A stretch of 21,167 bases of DNA, taken from positions 1 to 21,167 of the forward strand of contig JAITOO010000152.1 in NCBI GenBank assembly GCA_031289875.1. Reading direction: 5' to 3'. Position 1 is the stretch's first letter; the number at the start of each line of letters is the position of its first letter. A program made the position numbers and the translations under genes. Source of the DNA: Flavobacteriaceae bacterium. GTDB taxonomy: Bacteria > Bacteroidota > Bacteroidia > Flavobacteriales > Weeksellaceae. Below, in pieces: positions 15,821 to 21,167 of this stretch. The notes beneath the pieces were generated by a model that ran no database searches, had not been told where the DNA came from, and saw only the letters and a program-made list of their open reading frames with translations.

Positions 15821-15870
15821 ATTTGTAGAGGCAGGGCTTGCCCCTGCCAAATTATTAGGGCGACACGCTG
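15821..15870. repeat. GC-rich palindromic intergenic repeat
   Basis: Within an AT-rich gap, GGCAGGG-CTTGC-CCCTGCC (15830-15848) forms a perfect 7-base-pair stem. It is flanked by ATTTGTA on the left and AATTATTAGGGCGACACG on the right. The overall pattern resembles a family of intergenic elements of the type GTAGGGG(C)...GCC...AGGGCGAC that occurs across many bacteria. It lies between the two divergent promoters without disrupting either. Only one copy is present in the window, so its status as a dispersed repeat rests on resemblance. Confidence 0.55.
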
Positions 15871-15945
15871 AACAAAAGAAAAAAGTAGAAAAACTGATAG
15901 CAAACGCTCCCAAAGAGACAAAATGAAGGGCAGTTTGGCTCAATG

Positions 15946-15976
15946 TTTGTTTTCTAAAAAAATAATCTTAACTTTG
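15946..15976 (+). promoter_or_regulatory. Full-consensus Bacteroidota promoter of the Bax inhibitor-like gene
   Basis: A TTTG -33 element (15946-15949), a 19-base spacer and TAACTTTG (15969-15976) match the TTTG-N19-TAnnTTTG consensus exactly. The -7 element ends 21 bases before the ATG at 15998. This rules out the earlier in-frame ATG at 15923 as the main start. Confidence 0.85.
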
Positions 15977-15997
15977 GAAATTAAAATTATTAAAAAA

Positions 15998-16723
15998 ATG
16001 GAATATCAGCAAAATACGATTATTCAAGTAAGAGAACAGCAAGCCGCTTTCATTGCAAAAGTTTACATGTGGATGAGTCTGGCTCTGGTTATTACAGGAC
16101 TAACCTCTTATGTTACAGCAACTTCTCCGGCTCTTTTGAGCCTCATGTTCAGCGTAACGGAAGCAGGACTGAAACCGACCTTTCTGTTTTACGCTCTGAT
16201 TTTAGGAGAGTTGGGATTGGTCGTTTTTCTCAGTGCAGCCATTCAAAGAATGACAGGATCGCTGGCAACCGCCGTTTTCCTGCTCTATTCGTTTATCAAC
16301 GGAATGACTTTGTCAATGGTATTTCTTGCATACACAGGAAGTTCCATCGCTACAACTTTCTTCATTACCGCAGGAACTTTCGCCGTAATGAGCCTCTACG
16401 GATACTACACCAAAAAAGACTTGACTTCTTGGGGCAGGATTTTGTTCATGGCATTGATTGGAATTATCATCGCTTCGCTGGTTAATCTGTTTATGCGCAA
16501 CGCCATGATGGACTGGGTCATTTCCCTCGTTGGAGTGCTGGTTTTCGTCGGACTTATTGCTTACGATACGCAAAGACTCAAAATGCTCGGTATAGGCATC
16601 GGAACGGACGGAGATATGGAAAACCACCGAAAAGCCTCTATCTTAGGCGCTTTGACTTTATACTTGGATTTCATCAACTTGTTTTTGTTTTTATTGAGAT
16701 TCTTCGGAGGAAATAGAAAATAA
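15998..16723 (+). CDS. Bax inhibitor-1/YccA family membrane protein
   Basis: A 241-residue inner membrane protein of the BI-1 (TMBIM/UPF0005) family. About seven hydrophobic segments span residues 25-235. Conserved marks are YDTQRLK with D190 and the last helix LYLDFINLFLFLLRFFGG with D224, which correspond to the acidic pair that gates the pH-dependent calcium leak in the Bacillus homologue YetJ. E. coli relatives are YccA (an FtsH modulator) and YbhL; which role applies here is not known. The frame is open back to 15923, but that 25-residue extension precedes the promoter and is not part of the family, so ATG 15998 (MEYQQNTIIQ) is chosen. Confidence 0.92.
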   Translation: MEYQQNTIIQVREQQAAFIAKVYMWMSLALVITGLTSYVTATSPALLSLMFSVTEAGLKPTFLFYALILGELGLVVFLSAAIQRMTGSLATAVFLLYSFINGMTLSMVFLAYTGSSIATTFFITAGTFAVMSLYGYYTKKDLTSWGRILFMALIGIIIASLVNLFMRNAMMDWVISLVGVLVFVGLIAYDTQRLKMLGIGIGTDGDMENHRKASILGALTLYLDFINLFLFLLRFFGGNRK

Positions 16724-16737
16724 TATTGAAGATTAGT

Positions 16738-16761
16738 ATTTATAATACCTCTGTTATAAAT
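16738..16761. repeat. AT-only inverted repeat between two genes
   Basis: ATTTATAA (16738-16745) and TTATAAAT (16754-16761) pair perfectly around an 8-base loop, 14 bases after the Bax inhibitor-like stop and 16 bases before the next ATG. An A-run follows on the plus strand, not a T-run, so it may be an operator or weak terminator. Confidence 0.35.
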
Positions 16762-16777
16762 TGAAAAAAATAACAGA

Positions 16778-17548
16778 ATGAAGCTAAATGAAAATGCGAA
16801 AGTTATAGTTATTCTAATAGTTATCATATTGGGAAGTTTGCTGTGTATATCCCTACCTATAATGTTTAAAGTAAAACTTGAATATATTATAGAATTTTTT
16901 TTAGGATATGTTGTGATATTTGTGATATTATCCACAGTAGCAAATAAAATGGATAATAGCATATTAAAAAAGATTGCACAACTCTTTTCTTTACCATTAT
17001 CTATTATTTATTTAATTCTTCGCATTGGATTGCCAACTGTTGTATTATTACTAAATGCAATATTTTTATTTTTACTCACTTTTGGTATTCCTGTTATTTC
17101 AATGGTTCAAATAGAAACTATTTTTGAAATAGGATTAAAAAGACCTACAATGATTTTCTTAGCAATGACTTTTGCTTCAATATCTGCTGTTTATATTTCA
17201 AAATACCTTCTGAAATTTATACTAAAATGGTCATCTGTCACAATGGATTCTTATAGAGAAAGGTTTCAGGAATTGACAACCTTGTTTTATCATAAGAATA
17301 ATATTCTCTTTTTTATTTATGCCTGCTATTTCATTTATTTGGGTATCACGGCTTTTTTAAAAGTTCAATGTGGTATTCCTTTTTTTAGTATTGAAATAGA
17401 TATTGCTATTTTACAATCTTTTTTAGTATTTCTAGCTTTTAGTAATATGATAAGTAAATTCCAAGATGTAAGATTTGCACCTCAAGCTATATTAATTTTA
17501 TATGCTAAAATAATTTTTGGAGATAAAAAAAAAGAAGAGCAAACATAA
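16778..17548 (+). CDS. AT-rich orphan multi-pass membrane protein of unknown function
   Basis: I do not recognise this 256-residue protein. It is strongly hydrophobic with probable membrane segments near 8-29, 35-54, 72-110 (two), 125-150, 176-194 and 205-223, a basic and aromatic loop at 151-175 (MDSYRERFQELTTLFYHKNN), and a charged tail GDKKKEEQT. There is no signal peptide lipobox, catalytic motif or named domain visible. Codons end mostly in A or T (many ATA, TTA, AAA), clearly more than in neighbouring genes, and a 148-base inverted-repeat element follows 16 bases after the stop. Together these suggest recent acquisition. It reads in one clean frame, so it is likely a real gene. Confidence 0.7.
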   Translation: MKLNENAKVIVILIVIILGSLLCISLPIMFKVKLEYIIEFFLGYVVIFVILSTVANKMDNSILKKIAQLFSLPLSIIYLILRIGLPTVVLLLNAIFLFLLTFGIPVISMVQIETIFEIGLKRPTMIFLAMTFASISAVYISKYLLKFILKWSSVTMDSYRERFQELTTLFYHKNNILFFIYACYFIYLGITAFLKVQCGIPFFSIEIDIAILQSFLVFLAFSNMISKFQDVRFAPQAILILYAKIIFGDKKKEEQT

Positions 17549-17563
17549 TCTCGTTTACATCTA

Positions 17564-17711
17564 TTGAATTAGACACTTAAATGAGTCTAAACTTTCACAT
17601 AAATATTTTATTATCAGATATTTATGGAAAATAAGATTTAAAATGATAAATAATTTATTCAAATCGCAGATAATCAAATACTTATAAAACCTCAATTAAG
17701 TGTCTAATTCA
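17564..17711. mobile_element. 148-base MITE-like element with 22-base terminal inverted repeats
   Basis: The left end begins TTGAATTAGACACTTAA (17564-17580) and the right end is its exact reverse complement TTAAGTGTCTAATTCAA (17695-17711). After one mismatch the pairing continues for 4 more bases (TGAG at 17582-17585, CTCA at 17690-17693), giving 21 of 22 matching. The interior of about 104 bases is very AT-rich and has no open frame of note. The ends can be read as TG...CA, as in IS3-like elements. No target duplication is obvious. It could be a non-autonomous transposable element or the fused ends of a deleted insertion sequence. Confidence 0.6.
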
Positions 17712-17811
17712 AATACTTTAAATGGATATATAGAGTAAATTCTTTTTAGAAAAAATTGCACTCGGTTTGAATATCCCATTCTTCAGGGGTTTTAGGTCGT
17801 TTTGCGGGTTT

Positions 17812-17828
17812 TTATGAAATTTTCATAA
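17812..17828. repeat. Perfect palindrome after the lipoprotein gene stop
   Basis: TTATGAAA-T-TTTCATAA pairs over 8 bases, 5 bases beyond the stop (17834) of the minus-strand lipoprotein gene. As RNA it would be a hairpin, but the minus strand continues AAACCCG and has no T-run, so it could be a weak terminator, an mRNA end-protecting stem or a protein site. Confidence 0.35.
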
Positions 17829-17833
17829 GAAAA

Positions 17834-18445
17834 TCAATGAGTAGTAATAAGAAAATCATCAGCTGTTATTTCGCTGTTTACGGTTACAAAACCGCAAAAA
17901 TTACCAATATTTTCAGGCTTTTTGATGTTGATAATCGGGACGCTGTTAAGTAAGAACTGAATATTGCGGTTTTCCTGCACGAAAAGCGCAAAATTGTTTT
18001 TCTGACCGGATTTGTAGTTTTTATTTGCTGCCATGTAGTAGGTTTGTGCAAAATCAGCATTCAGGTTTTCCAAAGAAATTATCACTTCGTTTTTGGCGTT
18101 TACGCCGAAAAAAAGATAGTTTTTGGGATATTTTTGGTTATCCGCAAACAAAATCAAGCCGTTCATTCCGGTTTGGCTGTAAAATTTTTCCGTTTTCAAT
18201 ACCGCCGAAATTCTCATGCTGCCGGAAAACTGCACGGGAATCAACGAAATGTTGAGAATTTTGTCCACTTGACCGGACATTCTCCATTCTCCGTTTTCTA
18301 TTTTGCTGTAAATCAAATCATTGTTATTTGAAATATCCCAATGATTAGCGTTGTTATCAAACTTTTCGTTGAGGATTACGTTTTTTTTTCCGCAGGAAAT
18401 AACTGACATCAATATCAAAAGCAAAACCATTTTCCTCATTTTCAT
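17834..18445 (-). CDS. Hypothetical lipoprotein encoded with an acyl-CoA synthetase
   Basis: A 203-residue lipoprotein with a short signal peptide and lipobox VISC (lipidated C18), followed by GKKNVILNEKFDNNANHWDI. The body is predicted beta-rich with alternating hydrophobic residues (NGLILFADNQKYPKNYLFFG, then EVIISLENLNADF). Its layout, an early EKFDNN..W segment and a late FCGFVTVNSEITADDFLI, recalls laminin-G or concanavalin-like carbohydrate-binding folds, but this is a loose resemblance and no function is assigned. It starts 4 bases after the acyl-CoA synthetase stop, so it is surely co-transcribed and probably translationally coupled. Two further ATGs at codons 3 and 6 are possible starts. 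Confidence 0.75.
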   Translation of the reverse strand: MKMRKMVLLLILMSVISCGKKNVILNEKFDNNANHWDISNNNDLIYSKIENGEWRMSGQVDKILNISLIPVQFSGSMRISAVLKTEKFYSQTGMNGLILFADNQKYPKNYLFFGVNAKNEVIISLENLNADFAQTYYMAANKNYKSGQKNNFALFVQENRNIQFLLNSVPIINIKKPENIGNFCGFVTVNSEITADDFLITTH

Positions 18446-18449
18446 AACT

Positions 18450-20093
18450 TTACGAAGTCTTGATTTTCAGCAAATACTCCAAGCCGAGTTCTTTTATGGC
18501 GATTTCCCGCATTTCGTTTTTTCGGATTTTGCCCGTAATCGTCATAGGGAAAGTGTCCACAAATTTCCAGTATTTTGGGATTTTGTAGTGTGCTATCTGG
18601 TCTCGGCAAAAACGGATTAAATCCTCCTGCGCAGCAGCTTCGTCCTTTTTCAGTTTAATCCACGCCATGATTTCTTCGCCGAATTTTTCGCTCGGCATGC
18701 CGATAACCTGCACGTCAGCCACCGCAGGGTGTGTGTATAAAAATTCTTCAATCTCTCTCGGAGAAATGTTTTCGCCTCCGCGAATGATAACATCTTTGAT
18801 TCGTCCCGAAATATTAATGTACCCTTCGTCGTCCATCGTCCCCAAATCTCCGCTGTGCATCCACCTGCCATCGTCGATGACTTCCTGTGTCGCTTTCGGG
18901 TTGTTCCAGTATTTCAGCATCACAGAATAACCGCGCGTGCAGACTTCTCCCGACACACCTCGCTCAACGATTTCGCCCGTCTCCGGATTGATAATTTTGA
19001 TTTCTAAATGGTCTTGAATTGTGCCGACCGTGCTGACCTGTTTTTCCAAAGGCGTTCCGATGACCGTTTGTGTAGAAACAGGCGAAGTTTCTGTCATTCC
19101 ATAACAAATCGAAACTTCTTTCATGTACATTTTCGTTTGTACATCTTTCATTACCTCAATCGGACAAGGCGAACCTGCCATAACGCCCGTACGGAGCGAG
19201 GTCAAATTGTACTCGTTGAAATTGGGAAGTTGAAATTCCGTGATGAACATCGTGGGAACGCCGTACAGCGAAGTGCATTTTTCCTTTTCAACTGTTTCTA
19301 AGGTAGTTGTGGGATGGAAACTTTCATCGGGAACAACCATGCAAGCGCCATGCGTGGTGCAAGCCAGATTGCCGATAACCATGCCGAAACAGTGATAAAG
19401 CGGCACGGGAATGCAGACTCTGTCTTTTTCGGTATAGCGAAGCCTCTCGGCAATGAAAAATCCGTTGTTTACAAGGTTGTGATGGGAAAGAGTTACGCCC
19501 TTCGGGAAGCCTGTCGTCCCCGAAGTGTATTGAATATTGGCAGCGTGGTCAAACTGTACCAAATCTTCGTGATATTGCAGTTTTTTGTCGGAAACCAGCG
19601 AAGCCGACTGTAAAAAAGCATTCCAATCGTCGTCGAAAAAGATGGTTTCTTTCAGTTCCGGACAGTATTTCCGCACTTTATCGACCATTGCTTTGTAGTC
19701 GCTGGTTTTGAAAACTAAATGTGAAACCAGCATCCTGACTCCCGACTGGCGCAGGGCAAATTTCAATTCGTTGGTTCTGTAAGCGGGATTGATGGTTACC
19801 AGCACCGCTCCTACTCGTGCGACGGCATATTGCAACACGACCCATTCGTAACGATTGGGCGACCAGATTCCGACGCGGTCTCCCTGAGCGATTCCATTGG
19901 CAATGAGAGCTTTGGCTAATCGGGTGGTTTCGTTCCAAAACTGTTGATAAGTAGCTCTGTAATTTTGCTTGACACAGACTAAGGCTTCTCTATCAGGAAA
20001 TTTCTGTACGGTTGATTTCAAATTTTGCCCGATGGTTTCTCCCAAAAGCGGCGTGGAAGAACTACCAAAAACATAGGAAAATTTTTTATTCAT
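18450..20093 (-). CDS. AMP-forming fatty acyl-CoA synthetase (ACSF2/medium-chain type)
   Basis: A 547-residue cytoplasmic or membrane-associated ligase of the ANL superfamily that activates a carboxylic acid with ATP and CoA. Core motifs are in order: the phosphate loop YTSGTTGFPKG at residues 189-199, PLYHCFGMVIG, YGMTETSP, HSGDLG, the hinge GRIKDVIIRGGENISPREIEE and the catalytic lysine K522 in TITGKIRK. Length, the N-terminal GETIGQNL and the PLYHCFGMV segment fit the medium-chain or ACSF2-like group, so the substrate is probably a medium or long fatty acid, to be used in beta-oxidation or lipid remodelling. The promoter has a 12-base inverted repeat around its -7 element, which suggests control by a dimeric repressor. 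A lipoprotein gene is in the same transcript. Confidence 0.93.
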   Translation of the reverse strand: MNKKFSYVFGSSSTPLLGETIGQNLKSTVQKFPDREALVCVKQNYRATYQQFWNETTRLAKALIANGIAQGDRVGIWSPNRYEWVVLQYAVARVGAVLVTINPAYRTNELKFALRQSGVRMLVSHLVFKTSDYKAMVDKVRKYCPELKETIFFDDDWNAFLQSASLVSDKKLQYHEDLVQFDHAANIQYTSGTTGFPKGVTLSHHNLVNNGFFIAERLRYTEKDRVCIPVPLYHCFGMVIGNLACTTHGACMVVPDESFHPTTTLETVEKEKCTSLYGVPTMFITEFQLPNFNEYNLTSLRTGVMAGSPCPIEVMKDVQTKMYMKEVSICYGMTETSPVSTQTVIGTPLEKQVSTVGTIQDHLEIKIINPETGEIVERGVSGEVCTRGYSVMLKYWNNPKATQEVIDDGRWMHSGDLGTMDDEGYINISGRIKDVIIRGGENISPREIEEFLYTHPAVADVQVIGMPSEKFGEEIMAWIKLKKDEAAAQEDLIRFCRDQIAHYKIPKYWKFVDTFPMTITGKIRKNEMREIAIKELGLEYLLKIKTS

Positions 20094-20108
20094 AATATTT
20101 GTTTTTTG

Positions 20109-20149
20109 TATTTAAAAACACAGCAAAAATATTAATATGTTTTTAAATA
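20109..20149 (-). promoter_or_regulatory. Promoter of the acyl-CoA synthetase operon inside a 12-base inverted repeat
   Basis: TATTTAAAAACA (20109-20120) and TGTTTTTAAATA (20138-20149) are perfect inverted arms 17 bases apart. Between them the minus strand carries TATTTTTG (20124-20131), an exact TAnnTTTG -7 element 30 bases before the ATG. A second palindrome ATATTAATAT lies at 20129-20138. One arm is upstream of the transcription start, so the arms cannot form an mRNA hairpin. This is a good candidate operator, for instance for a TetR/FadR-type fatty acid regulator, but no regulator gene is in the window. The rest of the gap 20094-20274 shows nothing else. Confidence 0.5.
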
Positions 20150-20274
20150 AAAAATATTAAAAATTAAATTTTTAATGAACTTTTTACAACAACACCTTTT
20201 TTCAAAGCCTTTCATCAACTTCAAAAATTAAGTTTATTAACAACTGATTGAGATTTCCATTATTCCGCTTTCAC

Positions 20275-20685
20275 TCACTTAGCTGCCGCCTCTACCAATT
20301 TCATGTACCAGTTTTCCAACTGTTTCTGCTGACCGGCATTGAGTTGTTTTTTTGCATTTTGATATTCATCATCAATATCTATCGCTTGCAATTGCAGTTG
20401 CAAAACCTGCTCGTTATCGCCTTTCTGAGTAGCTTCTGCCATTTTTTCAAAGTACGTCTTCGCCTTTGCTACAAAAGCGTCCGCAGAAACATTGCCGAAT
20501 TCAGGAATGTCGGACTGTATCGGAGCCAAGTCAATTTTTTCATCAGTTTTCGTACTGTACAATTTTTTTTCTTCAATCACCAAACTATCTGAAACAGAAG
20601 CGTTTTGAGATGAAGACTTGCCTTCTTTGCAAGCAAAGAAAAAACAAGGCAGACCTATGACGAAAAAAACATATAACTTTTTCAT
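20275..20685 (-). CDS. Small hypothetical lipoprotein, helical
   Basis: A 136-residue lipoprotein with a signal peptide and lipobox FFAC (lipidated C19) followed by KEGKSSS, so it is probably envelope-bound. After a serine-rich, low-complexity linker and the segment EFGNVSADAFVAKAK, the second half (about 70-136) is strongly helical and charged: FEKMAEATQKGDNEQVLQLQLQAIDIDDEYQ, ending in QLENWYMKLVEAAAK. No named domain was recognised; many small Bacteroidota lipoproteins share this layout. It has its own promoter, is 181 bases upstream of the acyl-CoA synthetase gene on the same strand, and is divergent from the partial gene at the right edge. Confidence 0.8.
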   Translation of the reverse strand: MKKLYVFFVIGLPCFFFACKEGKSSSQNASVSDSLVIEEKKLYSTKTDEKIDLAPIQSDIPEFGNVSADAFVAKAKTYFEKMAEATQKGDNEQVLQLQLQAIDIDDEYQNAKKQLNAGQQKQLENWYMKLVEAAAK

Positions 20686-20715
20686 TACCTATGACTTAAA
20701 AAAAATAATTTCGCA

Positions 20716-20723
20716 CAAAACTA
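20716..20723 (-). promoter_or_regulatory. -7 element of the small lipoprotein gene
   Basis: The minus strand reads TAGTTTTG, an exact TAnnTTTG, 30 bases before the ATG at 20685. No -33 element is seen at normal spacing. The rest of the divergent gap 20686-20967 is very AT-rich; its right end is an A-rich leader for the next gene, and no plus-strand promoter stands out. Confidence 0.5.
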
Positions 20724-20967
20724 CATAATATTTATGACTTTGACCGATTCGCAAATTAAATTTAAAAAAAATTGTGGTAATTTAAAAAATTGTTGTAGTT
20801 TTACAGCCTTGGTATAATTTAGATAATATCCTAAAAATAATAGAAAGTTCTGTTAAATTTCCATTTCAAAAAGTAAAAAACAACTTTTATTTGCTGATTT
20901 GGAAAAAAACAGAGAAAAAAAATAATAGATAATAAATAAGTAAAAACAAAAATTAATAATAAATAAT

Positions 20968-21167
20968 ATGATAAACAAGACGAAACTATTAATTATCGCA
21001 GTCTTTTGCTGTGCGGCGTTTGTAAACGTAAATGCGCAAAAAAAGATTAACTTGAACGACACAAGTTCGTCCGCGAAATTCTCGGTGAAAGCGCAGACTA
21101 TTCCCGAAAAATACGCTAAAGAAGCAAAAGCCGGAAGGCTTTTTACTATTAACAAGGCTTTGCAAAG
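20968..21167 (+). CDS. Secreted protein, 5' part only
   Basis: An ATG at 20968 opens a frame that continues to the right edge (66 full codons). The first 23 residues are a typical signal peptide (MINKTKLLIIAVFCCAAFVNV then NAQ, a usual Bacteroidota cleavage context). The mature part begins KKINLNDTSSSAKFSVKAQT and is basic and polar. There is no lipobox cysteine after the hydrophobic core; the two cysteines are inside it. The family cannot be told from so little. The leader upstream is A-rich with no Shine-Dalgarno site, as is usual in this phylum. Confidence 0.75.
   Translation, partial: MINKTKLLIIAVFCCAAFVNVNAQKKINLNDTSSSAKFSVKAQTIPEKYAKEAKAGRLFTINKALQ

Noticed and set aside
15733..15921. 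62-codon minus-strand open frame upstream of the kinase gene
   Set aside because: It is translated through the GC-rich palindromic repeat and both promoters; not a plausible gene.
17564..17711. Reading the inverted repeat as a simple terminator of the AT-rich gene
   Set aside because: The arms are over 100 bases apart and lack a following T-run; a mobile element fits better.
1..21167. CRISPR array, tRNA or rRNA gene, complete insertion sequence
   Set aside because: No regularly spaced direct repeats, no cloverleaf-like segment with conserved arms and no transposase frame were seen on reading both strands.

Overview
The window looks like a piece of a Bacteroidota chromosome, probably Flavobacteriia or a close relative; this is inferred from gene families and promoter style, not from a marker gene. 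Evidence: a DUF2723 giant membrane protein, a carboxypeptidase-regulatory-like domain fused to a TonB-dependent receptor, a LytTR response regulator beside an orphan Hpt protein, many type II lipoproteins, A-rich leaders with little Shine-Dalgarno use, and repeated matches to the Bacteroidota promoter -7 element TAnnTTTG (two with a TTTG -33 element at 19-20 bases). No tRNA, rRNA, CRISPR array or complete insertion sequence was seen.

Left part (1-5800): a 5' part of a YhcG/DUF1016-type nuclease gene runs off the left edge on the minus strand. Next come housekeeping genes: minus-strand gcvP (glycine cleavage P protein), divergent from plus-strand aroK (shikimate kinase), and minus-strand fumC (class II fumarase). 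A near-perfect 20-base dyad lies between the gcvP and aroK promoters.

Middle (5800-14480), all plus strand: a DUF3109 cysteine-rich protein; a small His/Cys-motif exported or membrane protein, a TonB-dependent receptor and a lipoprotein, which together look like an outer-membrane uptake locus, perhaps for a metal; a 1149-residue DUF2723 protein (GT-C-like glycosyltransferase fold); an Hpt phosphotransfer protein; and a LytTR response regulator. A membrane histidine kinase without receiver domain converges on this group from the minus strand (14573-15721), so all three parts of a possible phosphorelay lie within 2.4 kb.

Right part (15720-21167): a GC-rich palindromic intergenic repeat, a Bax-inhibitor-1/YccA family membrane protein with a textbook Bacteroidota promoter, and a visibly AT-richer stretch with one orphan membrane protein gene followed by a 148-base element bounded by 22-base inverted repeats (21/22 matching), which resembles a MITE. 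Then, on the minus strand, a lipoprotein gene lies 4 bases downstream of an AMP-forming acyl-CoA synthetase gene whose -7 promoter element is enclosed by a perfect 12-base inverted repeat. A second lipoprotein gene follows on the minus strand, and a secreted protein gene on the plus strand runs off the right edge.

Several start codons were chosen from the promoter positions: DUF3109, the histidine kinase and the Bax inhibitor all have longer open frames whose first codon lies upstream of a clear -7 element.
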